Source: Sporosarcina sp. ANT_H38 (lineage in GTDB: Bacteria > Bacillota > Bacilli > Bacillales_A > Planococcaceae). From it: a DNA stretch of 64,000 nt. Position numbers and translations under genes: made by a program. The notes beneath the pieces were generated by a model, which saw nothing but the letters and a program-made list of their open reading frames with translations, ran no database searches and was not told the DNA's origin. Shown here one piece after another: positions 1 through 7,465 of this stretch. Each line of letters starts with the position of its first letter. The stretch's first letter is position 1. Where the stretch lies: the NCBI RefSeq assembly GCF_008369195.1, contig NZ_VOBC01000005.1:1-64000 (forward strand), given 5' to 3'.

Positions 1-13
1 CAAGCTCAAAGAG

Positions 14-129
<116 letters not shown>

Positions 130-131
130 GC

Positions 132-162
132 AAGGTCATTGCCAATAGGTAATGGCTTTTTA
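132..162 (+). terminator. rRNA operon terminator, first copy
   Basis: A 9-bp stem (GTCATTGCC / GGTAATGGC, with wobble pairs) and an AATA loop are followed by a T-rich tail directly after the 5S rRNA. Confidence 0.8.
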
Positions 163-194
163 TTTTTGAATTTTATTTTCTTTTATATAGGTGT

Positions 195-226
195 AAGGTC
201 ATTGCCAATAGGTAATGACCTTTTTT
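195..226 (+). terminator. rRNA operon terminator, second tandem copy
   Basis: A perfect 12-bp stem (AAGGTCATTGCC / GGTAATGACCTT) with AATA loop is followed by T6. The hairpin core is the same as the one at 132-162, so this looks like a local duplication giving a double stop after the rRNA operon. Confidence 0.9.
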
Positions 227-578
227 GTGTTTATGTTTAATCATTTATGGTCGAAAAACTAGTCGTAGGCTGGAAATATTATATGTTTAAGCACGTCTGT
301 TGATTAACCAAACAAACCAGTACATAACTTGATTACCCTCTGCCTACTACTTGTATAGTTGCACTTGGATCGCTTTAAATTGCTGGTTGTCCTTCATCCG
401 TCGCGCTCCAATTACATAAGTACATAGTGTGCTGAAGATTTTTGGGACGAAAGAGTAGCTGCCCTTTCTCTATGTTTTTTTCTTATTTATTTTAAAGAAG
501 TTTTACTTTCAATAGGGCGACACAAGCTTAGATGCATAATCCTTACTAAAAGTAAGCAAGGAACGCATGGCGCAACGT

Positions 579-615
579 GTAAGAGTGCCCGAAATTGCAT
601 CTTTGGGCACTTACA
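579..615 (+). other. Hairpin shared by both copies of the dispersed element
   Basis: The arms AGTGCCCGAA and TTTGGGCACT surround the loop ATTGCATC. The copy at 40672-40699 pairs perfectly, while this copy has one base change that keeps a G-U wobble, so pairing is preserved between copies. Confidence 0.55.
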
Positions 616-750
616 CTCTCCATAGAATGTCATCTATTCTTTTCTTCCAAAACAACCGCATTTTTCACTTGAACATTGTAGGAACGCGACAGGCAACTAT
701 TCACAACAGGATTACTAAGGAGGAATGAACTACAATTCCTCCCTCAAAAG

Positions 751-784
751 TGTGGCAAGAAATAACGGAGTCACTTCTTGCCAC
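751..784. other. Perfect 10-bp hairpin inside the dispersed element
   Basis: TGTGGCAAGA (751-760) pairs with TCTTGCCACA (775-784) across a 14-nt loop. There is no T tract. It is absent from the second copy near 40840, which is shorter in this part. Confidence 0.5.
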
Positions 785-924
785 ACAAGGACCCTCAGTA
801 AATCTGTCATGAATAGTTAGTCGAAAGCGGTACGAAAATGGTCCAGTAAAAATGGAGGTTATCAAGCCCTTCTCACCAGTATTTAATGCGAATATATGGT
901 TAATCAACAGACGTGATGTTGAAG

Positions 925-1260
925 ATATGAATACCTGCTAAAATTGAGCGAAGGGAATCTGAATTTCTTTTACGTCTTTGGCGAATGTGTGGTCTTATCT
1001 ATTCTCTTCAGTGTGTGGTGTCAGCTGCTGTCACAATGCGTTTTCTCCATGTTACTAGTGGAGATTGCTTTACCCTCTTTAGATAGAGCGAAGGTGCCTT
1101 CCAGTGTCTAGTACCTGGACACTGGGTAGCCAAAGCTATATGACTAGATGCTGAGGCGGTATTTAATGAAAACATTCATTAAATACAACAATTTTTTGCT
1201 TATTCTCAATGTCTTGAAATCATCCTCCATGAGGGATAGGATGATAACTAAGCAGTAATA
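925..1260. other. Non-coding gap with two hairpins upstream of yebE
   Basis: No gene is seen here. An 8-bp perfect hairpin, CCAGTGTC/GACACTGG, lies at 1101-1125. An 11-bp perfect hairpin, GTATTTAATGA/TCATTAAATAC, lies at 1159-1186 and is followed by AACAATTTTTT, so it may be an intrinsic terminator on the + strand. Its source transcript is unclear, since the nearest upstream gene is the rRNA operon, which has its own terminators. Confidence 0.4.
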
Positions 1261-1276
1261 GGAAGAGGTGGTAATT

Positions 1277-1804
1277 TTGCAAATGGTACTCATTATCTTC
1301 GCCATCAATATCGTTTATGTGACTTTCTTTACAGTGCGCATGATTATGACGTTGAAAGGCTATAGGTATACTGCTGCAGCTATCAGTGTAGTGGAAATTG
1401 TTATCTATGTCATAGGCCTTGGTCTAGTATTGGATAACTTGAATGAAATACAGAACATAGTGGCCTATGCAATCGGTTATGGTTGCGGGGTAGTCGTCGG
1501 TTCAATGATTGAAGAGAAGATGGCGCTTGGTTATATTACTGTAAATGTAATTTCATCAGAACAAAACTTAAAATTACCGAGTATACTGAGGGGACAAGGA
1601 TATGGTGTGACTGATTGGGCAGTGAATGGACTAGATGGCAATCGAAGTTCATTGCAAATACTTACGCCGAGAAAATATGAATTGAAGCTTTACGTTGCAA
1701 TTAAAGAAATAGACCCAAAGGCATTTATTATTTCATATGAGGCAAAAACAATACACGGCGGATTCTGGGTGAAGAGTGTGAAGAAAGGAAAGTTGTTCAA
1801 GTGA
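1277..1804 (+). CDS. yebE: DUF2179 / UPF0316 membrane protein, YebE-like
   Basis: This is a 175-residue membrane protein of the UPF0316 (DUF2179) family and has no established biochemical role. The N-terminal ~65 residues form three hydrophobic segments (starting [14 protein letters not shown], then [18 protein letters not shown], then [16 protein letters not shown]). The C-terminal ~90 residues are a soluble DUF2179 domain ending in the typical [16 protein letters not shown] segment. I chose the TTG start at 1277 because GAGGTG sits 6 nt upstream; GTG 1268 and ATG 1283 are possible. The stop overlaps the GTG of the next gene. As in B. subtilis, the pair lies immediately before the purine operon. 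Confidence 0.85.
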   Translation: MQMVLIIFAINIVYVTFFTVRMIMTLKGYRYTAAAISVVEIVIYVIGLGLVLDNLNEIQNIVAYAIGYGCGVVVGSMIEEKMALGYITVNVISSEQNLKLPSILRGQGYGVTDWAVNGLDGNRSSLQILTPRKYELKLYVAIKEIDPKAFIISYEAKTIHGGFWVKSVKKGKLFK

Positions 1805-1986
1805 GTAAAAAAACAGTTTGGTTTGAAGTGGAAGCTGAAGAATCTATTGAGAATTGTTTGAAGAGAATGGCTGCTGAGGGTTATACAGTGGCTGGCCGAA
1901 AGGAAGAGCCACTGTTTACAGAAGTGAACGGTGAATATGTACCAGTAAGACAAGTTATCAAGTTTAAAGGTATTCTGACGGAATAA
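1801..1986 (+). CDS. yebG: NETI-motif protein, YebG-like
   Basis: This is a small 61-residue protein resembling YebG, the NETI-motif family encoded between yebE and purE in B. subtilis. Its function is not established. The GTG start overlaps the yebE stop (GTGA), so translation is probably coupled. The region [16 protein letters not shown] corresponds to the family's central motif, although the canonical Asn-Glu-Thr-Ile is not intact here (ESIEN). The rest is short, charged and soluble. The family call rests on position and length as much as on sequence. Confidence 0.7.
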   Translation: MSKKTVWFEVEAEESIENCLKRMAAEGYTVAGRKEEPLFTEVNGEYVPVRQVIKFKGILTE

Positions 1987-2016
1987 TAAACACCACAAAC
2001 GTCATAAACGCCATAA

Positions 2017-2056
2017 AGGCGAACGTTTTTAAAGTATCATATACTATTGTTCGTAT
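2017..2056 (+). promoter_or_regulatory. Pair of PurR boxes upstream of the purine operon
   Basis: Two inverted PurBox-like sites are seen: AAGGCGAACGTTT (2017-2029) and, on the opposite strand, AAATACGAACAAT (2044-2056). The facing pair of CGAA-containing boxes about 16 bp apart, just upstream of the -35, matches the known Bacillus PurR operator layout. PurR repression is relieved by PRPP in the family. Confidence 0.75.
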
Positions 2057-2062
2057 TTTATA

Positions 2063-2091
2063 TTGACGAACGGTTCTGTTTTTGATAAAAT
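2063..2091 (+). promoter_or_regulatory. Sigma-A promoter of the purine operon
   Basis: TTGACG (2063-2068) and TAAAAT (2086-2091) are separated by 17 bp, downstream of the PurR boxes and upstream of the riboswitch. Transcription should start near 2098. Confidence 0.8.
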
Positions 2092-2108
2092 AAAGAAAGT
2101 TATTAGAA

Positions 2109-2180
2109 ATCCCCATATATACTGTGGAATTGGCCGCAGTGTTTCTACCAAGACACCGTAATGTCTGGACTATGCGGGAA
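2109..2180 (+). ncRNA. Purine riboswitch aptamer (guanine/hypoxanthine type)
   Basis: The conserved elements appear in order: a P1 strand with ATATA, a P2 arm ending in the loop with GGAATTGG, the invariant GTTTCTACC, a P3 arm with ACCGTAATGTC, and GGACTATG. The specificity position in GACTATG is C, as in guanine-sensing aptamers (adenine types carry T there). P1 has one C-C mismatch. It sits between the PurR-controlled promoter and purE, so the operon has both transcriptional and RNA-level control. Confidence 0.9.
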
Positions 2181-2255
2181 AGCGACTTTCAGGAATGGTA
2201 GCGTAAGGTGTATGGGTACCTATGGATACTTTCACCTTAACGCATATTACAATGT

Positions 2256-2310
2256 CCTCGAATGATCTGCTTTTCATGCATATGAAAAGCAGATCATTCG
2301 AGGATTTTTT
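2256..2310 (+). terminator. Riboswitch-controlled terminator of the purine leader
   Basis: A perfect long stem starts with CCTCGAATGATCTGCTTTTC (2256-2275) and its complement ends at 2303, followed by a T6 tract at 2305-2310. It is the expression platform of the upstream aptamer. Confidence 0.9.
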
Positions 2311-2337
2311 ATTAGGTAAGTATAAGTTTTACTTTAA

Positions 2338-2470
2338 ATATTATCTAGGCTTCAGGCGCTCGGGTCATAAGCCAGATCGGCTAGGATACAGGACGCGGCG
2401 AAATTAGGTTGCCTTCCTTATCCGTCTTATGACAGTCGCTCCTGACCAAGGCGCTTGTACTTTTCTTAAA
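2338..2470. repeat. Dispersed intergenic repeat (TTCAGGCGC family), copy inside the purine leader
   Basis: The block starts with ATTATCTAGGCTTCAGGCGC, includes GGTCATAAGCCA and CTTATGACAGTCGC, and ends with CAAGGCGCTTG. The outer GGCGC motifs and the inner CATAAGCC/CTTATG motifs make it palindromic. Related blocks occur at 20503-20640, 20648-20712 and 32165-32320. This copy lies between the riboswitch terminator and purE, so it is in the transcribed leader. Confidence 0.7.
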
Positions 2471-2485
2471 AGGAGCGGATTATAA

Positions 2486-2974
2486 GTGGAACCGAAAATC
2501 GGTGTCATTATGGGAAGTAAAAGTGATTGGGAAACGATGAAGCATACATGTGACATATTGGATGAACTTGAAGTCCCTTACGAGAAGAAAGTTGTCTCGG
2601 CACATCGCACTCCTGATTTTATGTTTGAATATGCAGAACAAGCGCAAGGTAAAGGTCTAGAAATCATTATTGCAGGGGCTGGAGGAGCTGCACACCTTCC
2701 TGGTATGGTTGCAGCAAAAACATTGCTACCCGTTATCGGTATACCTGTTCAGTCGAAAGCGTTGAACGGAATGGATTCCTTATTGTCGATAGTTCAAATG
2801 CCTGGAGGTGTTCCGGTTGCGACTATGGCGATTGGGAAAGCAGGCGCCGTCAATGCAGGGCTTCTTGCAGCACAGATGTTAGGAGTCCATGACAAAACTT
2901 TAATGAGACGTATTGAAGAGCGCCGTAACAGAATACGTGATGCGGCACTGGAAAGCAGCGGTGATCTACTATGA
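2486..2974 (+). CDS. purE: N5-carboxyaminoimidazole ribonucleotide mutase PurE
   Basis: PurE converts N5-CAIR (made by PurK) to CAIR in de novo purine synthesis in the cytoplasm. At 162 residues it has the family length. The N-terminal phosphate-binding motif GSKSDWETM, the SAHRTP motif and [11 protein letters not shown] with the active-site His are all present. The start is GTG at 2486, with AGGAG about 10 nt upstream. The stop overlaps the purK ATG (ATGA). It is the first gene of the operon, behind the PurR, promoter and riboswitch region. I see no active-site loss in this protein. Confidence 0.96.
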   Translation: MEPKIGVIMGSKSDWETMKHTCDILDELEVPYEKKVVSAHRTPDFMFEYAEQAQGKGLEIIIAGAGGAAHLPGMVAAKTLLPVIGIPVQSKALNGMDSLLSIVQMPGGVPVATMAIGKAGAVNAGLLAAQMLGVHDKTLMRRIEERRNRIRDAALESSGDLL

Positions 2975-4119
2975 AAACAATTTTACCCGGACAAACGATA
3001 GGGATCATTGGTGGTGGACAGCTTGGTCGGATGATGGGGCTTGCCGCGAAGGAAGCTGGATTCAAAATCGCTGTGCTAGATCCTGTTATGGATTCACCAT
3101 GCGGTCAAATTGCTGATATACGGATTGTTGCACCGTACAACGATGAGGCAGCACTTGAGGAACTAGGTGAAGTGAGTGACGTTATTACATACGAATTCGA
3201 AAATATTGATTATGAGGGATTAAAACGACTCACTCAAATCGCATATGTACCACAGGGTGCGGAACTTGTCCGGATCACACAGAACCGGATCAATGAAAAA
3301 GCAGAAATTACTGCATCGGGTGCACCTGTTGCAAACTATGTAACGGCACAGACGTTTGAGGAACTAACAACAAAAATCGCAGAAGTTGGCTTCCCTTGTA
3401 TCGTTAAGACTGCATTCGGTGGTTATGACGGAAAAGGCCAAGTGAAAATTGACTCTATAGGAGATCTTCATGAAGCGGAATCACTCTTTGCTCACTCGGC
3501 ATGTATTGCAGAAGCATTTGTGCCATTTAAGAAAGAGATTTCAGTAATCATTCAACGCAATGCTAAAGGACAATCATATTGTCTCCCGGTTGCTGAAAAT
3601 ATTCATATAGACCATATCCTGCACGAATCAATTGTTCCAGCACGAGTACATGAAAATGTCGTAGTGCAAGCTGAAGTTGCGGCGATGAAAATCGCAGATC
3701 ATCTCAATCTTGTCGGAACATTGGCGGTTGAATTGTTCGTTTTAGAAAATGATGAAATTATTATTAATGAATTAGCACCACGACCGCATAACTCGGGACA
3801 TTATTCAATTGAGGCTTGTAACATTTCTCAATTCCATCAGCATATTCGTGCTATTTGTGGCTGGCCACTTCGCAAGCCGATTCTATGGAAGCCATCGATA
3901 ATGGTAAACGTACTCGGAGAACATGTCGCGCCACTGACGAAGATTGTGACGGATTATCCTGATTGGTCAATCCATTTATACGGTAAAGCAGAAGCGAAAG
4001 TAAAACGTAAAATGGGACATGTAACAATCATGACTGACGATATTGAAAAGACATTGAAAGACATTGATTCAACAGGCATTTGGTCTGATACGAGTTTCAA
4101 ACAGCTCCGTCTTGACTGA
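2971..4119 (+). CDS. purK: N5-carboxyaminoimidazole ribonucleotide synthase PurK
   Basis: PurK carboxylates AIR with ATP and bicarbonate, giving N5-CAIR for PurE. This 382-residue ATP-grasp protein has an N-terminal Rossmann-like pre-ATP-grasp domain ([12 protein letters not shown]), a central ATP-grasp core ([28 protein letters not shown]) and the metal/product site [20 protein letters not shown]-terminal domain ends the protein. Translation is coupled to purE by a 4-nt overlap. In B. subtilis purB and purC follow directly. Here a 199-bp palindrome-rich spacer follows and the next gene is purS. Confidence 0.96.
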   Translation: MKTILPGQTIGIIGGGQLGRMMGLAAKEAGFKIAVLDPVMDSPCGQIADIRIVAPYNDEAALEELGEVSDVITYEFENIDYEGLKRLTQIAYVPQGAELVRITQNRINEKAEITASGAPVANYVTAQTFEELTTKIAEVGFPCIVKTAFGGYDGKGQVKIDSIGDLHEAESLFAHSACIAEAFVPFKKEISVIIQRNAKGQSYCLPVAENIHIDHILHESIVPARVHENVVVQAEVAAMKIADHLNLVGTLAVELFVLENDEIIINELAPRPHNSGHYSIEACNISQFHQHIRAICGWPLRKPILWKPSIMVNVLGEHVAPLTKIVTDYPDWSIHLYGKAEAKVKRKMGHVTIMTDDIEKTLKDIDSTGIWSDTSFKQLRLD

Positions 4120-4318
4120 ATAATTGACGGCAGCTTTTCAACACTTTAACTTAATTCAGCGGGGTTTCCCCCACTGAATTAAGTTAAAGCCTCCGGCGGA
4201 TGTCACAGATTTTGAAGGGAGTGAATTGAGCAAGCTCAATTCAAAATCTGAATGCAAATACGCCAAGGCATTTTTGATCAAGTAACCTAATCTAATTCCA
4301 CTTGGGAGGAAAAAAGAC
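4120..4318. repeat. Palindrome-rich spacer where purB-purC would be expected
   Basis: Two long hairpins are visible. At 4144-4189 a perfect 16-bp stem (CTTTAACTTAATTCAG / CTGAATTAAGTTAAAG) encloses a smaller GGGG/CCCC stem. At 4206-4250 CAGATTTT/AAAATCTG encloses GAATTGAGC/GCTCAATTC. Neither is followed directly by a strong T tract. There is no coding remnant of purB or purC. The composite looks like a mobile intergenic palindrome; this exact unit is not repeated elsewhere in the window. The purS ribosome site GGGAGG is at its right end (4305-4310). Confidence 0.6.
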
Positions 4319-4573
4319 ATGACGAAAGTAAACGTATACGTAACACTCCGTGAAAGTGTTGTAGATCCACAAGGAATCACTACAAAAGAAGCACTTCAGG
4401 TAATGGGTTATAAAGAAGTCGAAAACGTACGCATCGGCAAATTGATTGAGCTTGAACTAGATGGATCAGCAAAAGATATTGATGCACGTGTCAAAGAAAT
4501 GTGTGAAAAGCTATTGGTCAATGAAGTCATTGAAGACTACCGCTACGAAATTGGGGAGGTTGCGGGTAAATGA
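4319..4573 (+). CDS. purS: Phosphoribosylformylglycinamidine synthase subunit PurS
   Basis: PurS is the small structural subunit that bridges PurQ and PurL in the multi-protein FGAM synthase of Bacillus-type bacteria. At 84 residues it matches the family ([17 protein letters not shown] at the start, [18 protein letters not shown] near the end). The start has GGGAGG 8 nt upstream. It overlaps purQ by ATGA. No abnormality is visible here, in contrast to the partner subunits PurQ and PurL encoded next to it. Confidence 0.95.
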   Translation: MTKVNVYVTLRESVVDPQGITTKEALQVMGYKEVENVRIGKLIELELDGSAKDIDARVKEMCEKLLVNEVIEDYRYEIGEVAGK

Positions 4574-5256
4574 AGTTCGCTATTCTTGTTTTCCCAGGAT
4601 CGGGCTGTGACATCGACATGTATCATGCAGTAAATAATGTTCTCGGCTATGACGCAGAATATATCAGCCATACAGAAGCAAATCTTGACGGTTTTGACGC
4701 ACTACTAATTCCAAGTGGAGCATCTTACGGGGATTATCTGCGTCCGGGTGCGCTGGCACAAAGTTCACCTGCAATTGCTAGTTTGAAAGCTTTTGCTGAA
4801 TCAGGGAAACCTGTCCTTGGTGTAGGTAACGGATTCCAAATCCTTGCTGAAGCAGGCCTCTTACCAGGTGCATTCTTACGCAATAAAGGCTTGAAGTTTA
4901 GATCAGGCAAAACAAAGTTAACGGTCTTGAATACAGAATCTACATTTACAGCTGGTTATGAAAAAGGGCAAGAAATTTCAATTCCGTTTGCTCATGAATT
5001 CGGAAACTACTATGTTGATGAAAAAACAGTAGCAGAATTAAAAAATAATAACCGTATCGTATTTACATATGCGGATGGTAATGCAGATGGCAGCACAGCA
5101 GACATCGCGGGTGTGTTGAACGAAAAAGGCAATGTGCTCGGAATGATGCCTCTCCCTGAACGTGCAGTGGAGGAAATCATCGGAGGAACAGACGGATTGT
5201 CTCTATTCAATTCAATCTTGAAAAGGTGGAGTGAAAATAATGTCAGCCAAGCATGA
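4570..5256 (+). CDS. purQ: PurQ-like protein lacking the glutaminase catalytic residues
   Basis: By position, length (228 aa) and overall sequence this is PurQ, the class I glutamine amidotransferase that supplies ammonia to PurL. The nucleophile motif reads GVGNGFQ instead of GVCNGFQ, so the catalytic Cys is Gly (GGT codon). The His-Glu motif reads MPLPERA instead of MPHPERA (CTC codon). The oxyanion/substrate loop reads [14 protein letters not shown] instead of IPGGFSYGDYLRCG, and the usual AHGEG reads AHEFG. The frame is open and the remainder is well conserved. It should not hydrolyse glutamine; it may keep only a structural role, or be decaying. Confidence 0.9.
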   Translation: MKFAILVFPGSGCDIDMYHAVNNVLGYDAEYISHTEANLDGFDALLIPSGASYGDYLRPGALAQSSPAIASLKAFAESGKPVLGVGNGFQILAEAGLLPGAFLRNKGLKFRSGKTKLTVLNTESTFTAGYEKGQEISIPFAHEFGNYYVDEKTVAELKNNNRIVFTYADGNADGSTADIAGVLNEKGNVLGMMPLPERAVEEIIGGTDGLSLFNSILKRWSENNVSQA

Positions 5257-7465
5257 ACCGAACGCACAACAAATTAAAGATGAGAAATTATACTTACAAA
5301 TGGGAATGTCAGACGCAGAATTCGAACGTGTAGAAGAGATGTTAGGCCGCCTTCCAAACTATACGGAAACAGGTCTATTCTCGGCATTATGGTCTGAACA
5401 TTGTTCATATAAAAGCTCGAAACCGGTACTTCGTAAGTTCCCAACTGAAGGAGCACGCGTCCTTCAAGGGCCAGGTGAAGGTGCAGGAATTGTTGATATC
5501 GGTGATAACCAAGCAGCTGTATTCAAAATGGAATCCCATAACTCACCATCTGCTATAGAGCCGTTTATCGGTGCAGCAACTGGTGCTGGTGGAGTTCTAC
5601 GTGACGTATTTTCAATGGGGGCCCGTCCTGTAGCACTCGTCAATTCTCTTCGTATTGGAGAACTATCGAATGCACGTGACCGTTATTTATTCGAAGAAGC
5701 GGTGTCAGGTATGGCGAGTTACGGAAATGCAATTGGGATTCCGACGATTGCGGGAGAAGTGCAGTTTGACAATTGTTATTCAAAACGTCCGTTAGTCAAT
5801 GCGATGGCTGTTGGTATTTTGAACCATGAAGATATTCAAAAAGGTATCGCTGCAGGCGTAGGCAATACTGTCATGTATGTCGGTGCAACAACAGGGCGCG
5901 ACGGCATCCACGGTGCAACGATGTCTTCAGTTGAAGTCGCTGTAGAAGAAGCAGAACTTCCAGTCATGCAGGCGGGAAATCCGTTTCTTGAGAAACTTCT
6001 AATGGAGGCATGCCTTGAACTTGTGAAATCAGATGCACTTATTGGTATACAAGATATGGGTGCTGCAGGTCTTACATCATCTGCTGCTGAAATGGCTTCA
6101 AAAGCAGGATACGGCGTGGAAATGAACTTGGATCTGGTACCACAGCGTGAAGAAGGAATGACAGCGTACGAAATGATGCTGTCGGAATCTCAGGAGCGGA
6201 TGCTTGTTGTCGTGAAAAAAGGCCGCGAACAAGAAGTAACAGACCTATGCGGAAAATATGGAATTGAAGCAGTCTCAATAGGTAAAGTAACAGACGACAA
6301 AATGCTTCGTCTTTTCCATAAAGGTGAAATTGTTGCAGAAGTATTAGCAGATTTCCTTGCGGAAGATGCTCCGGTTTACCATAAAAAATCTGAAGAACCT
6401 GCTTATTTCAGAGAGTTCCAAGCGATGGAAATGACTGAACCCGTTGTGGCTGATTTGAATGAGACACTTAACGAATTACTGCAACGTCCTACAATTGCAT
6501 CGAAAGAATGGGTGTATAACCAGTTCGATACACAAGCTAGGTCGAATACGGTAGTTGCACCAGGTTCGTCTGCAGGTGTCATTCGTGTCAGTGGAACGAA
6601 TAAAGGACTTGCGATGACAGCAGATTGTAACTCGCGATTTGTATACCTCGACCCAGAAATAGGTGGGAAAATTGCAGTTGCTGAAGCAGCGCGTAACCTC
6701 ATTTGTTCAGGCGCAGAACCAATTGCAGTCACGGATTGCCTGAACTTCGGTAGTGCGGACAAGCCAGAAGTATTTTGGCAGCTTGAGAAATCAGCCGACG
6801 GAATTTCTGAAGCATGCCGCAAGTTGAATGCACCTGTCATTAGCGGTAACGTCTCCTTGTCTAATGAAGTGAACGGTGTTCCAATCTATCCAACACCAAC
6901 GATTGGTATGGTTGGCCTTGTGCATGATCTATCACAAGTAACGACTACTGAATTCAAAAATGCAGGCGATATTATTTTTGTCATCGGGGAAGCATCACTC
7001 GATTTCGGTGGAAGTGAATTGCAACAAATGATTGACGGGAAAATTTCTGGTCAAGCGCCGGCAATTGACCTTGAAGTTGAAGCGGCACGTCAGAAAGCAC
7101 TATTGACTGCAATCCAATCTGGACTTGTTGAATCTGCAACGGACTTATCAGAAGGCGGTTTTGCAATAGCGCTTTGTGAAAAAGCGTTTGGAGCGGAAGG
7201 TCTTGGAGCTGGCGTAACAATTTCAGGTTCTGCGGTAACGGCATTATTCAGTGAAACACAATCACGTTTCCTAGTTACTGTAAAAGAAGATAATGTAGCA
7301 GCGTTTGAAAAAGCTGTGACAGATGCTATTAAAATCGGTGTAGTAACGGATACTAACCGAATCGTTATCAATGGTGAAAATGGCGTGTTAATTGACGGGA
7401 CGGTTGATGAACTCCGTTCTGCTTGGAAAGGAGCTATCCAATGCTTGCTGAACTCAGAGGCTTAA
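5240..7465 (+). CDS. purL: Phosphoribosylformylglycinamidine synthase subunit PurL (altered active site)
   Basis: PurL uses ATP and ammonia to convert FGAR to FGAM. The 741-residue protein has the small-PurL layout of two PurM-like repeats: [37 protein letters not shown] and the second-half [12 protein letters not shown] are present. The start ATG 5240 follows GGTGGAG and overlaps purQ by 17 nt. Several family-invariant sites differ: ESHNSPS for ESHNHPS (second His, proposed catalytic in small PurL), IAGEVQF for [15 protein letters not shown] for GGNVSLYNE, and ATDLSEGG for AHDVSEGG. The frame is intact, so activity is doubtful rather than excluded. Confidence 0.93.
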   Translation: MSAKHEPNAQQIKDEKLYLQMGMSDAEFERVEEMLGRLPNYTETGLFSALWSEHCSYKSSKPVLRKFPTEGARVLQGPGEGAGIVDIGDNQAAVFKMESHNSPSAIEPFIGAATGAGGVLRDVFSMGARPVALVNSLRIGELSNARDRYLFEEAVSGMASYGNAIGIPTIAGEVQFDNCYSKRPLVNAMAVGILNHEDIQKGIAAGVGNTVMYVGATTGRDGIHGATMSSVEVAVEEAELPVMQAGNPFLEKLLMEACLELVKSDALIGIQDMGAAGLTSSAAEMASKAGYGVEMNLDLVPQREEGMTAYEMMLSESQERMLVVVKKGREQEVTDLCGKYGIEAVSIGKVTDDKMLRLFHKGEIVAEVLADFLAEDAPVYHKKSEEPAYFREFQAMEMTEPVVADLNETLNELLQRPTIASKEWVYNQFDTQARSNTVVAPGSSAGVIRVSGTNKGLAMTADCNSRFVYLDPEIGGKIAVAEAARNLICSGAEPIAVTDCLNFGSADKPEVFWQLEKSADGISEACRKLNAPVISGNVSLSNEVNGVPIYPTPTIGMVGLVHDLSQVTTTEFKNAGDIIFVIGEASLDFGGSELQQMIDGKISGQAPAIDLEVEAARQKALLTAIQSGLVESATDLSEGGFAIALCEKAFGAEGLGAGVTISGSAVTALFSETQSRFLVTVKEDNVAAFEKAVTDAIKIGVVTDTNRIVINGENGVLIDGTVDELRSAWKGAIQCLLNSEA

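Larger units (their letters stand above)
283..924. mobile_element. MITE-like element with 19-bp terminal inverted repeats (copy 1)
   Basis: The sequence CACGTCTGTTGATTAACCA at 292-310 recurs as a perfect inverted copy at 897-915. The pair is flanked by near-identical 9-mers, ATGTTTAAG (283-291) and ATGTTGAAG (916-924), which look like an imperfect target-site duplication. The interior, roughly 395-810, is similar to 40436-40856. It contains several hairpins (579-615, 720-741, 751-784) and no convincing gene. I infer a non-autonomous or decayed transposable element. I do not recognise a transposase remnant in it. Confidence 0.6.

Noticed and set aside
701..907. 68-codon open frame on the minus strand inside the terminal-repeat element
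   Set aside because: It has no ribosome site and no recognised similarity, it overlaps the inverted repeat and hairpins, and the frame is not preserved in the second copy of the element.
2222..2407. Open frame through the purine riboswitch terminator
   Set aside because: It reads through the terminator hairpin and the dispersed repeat; the sequence is explained by RNA structure.
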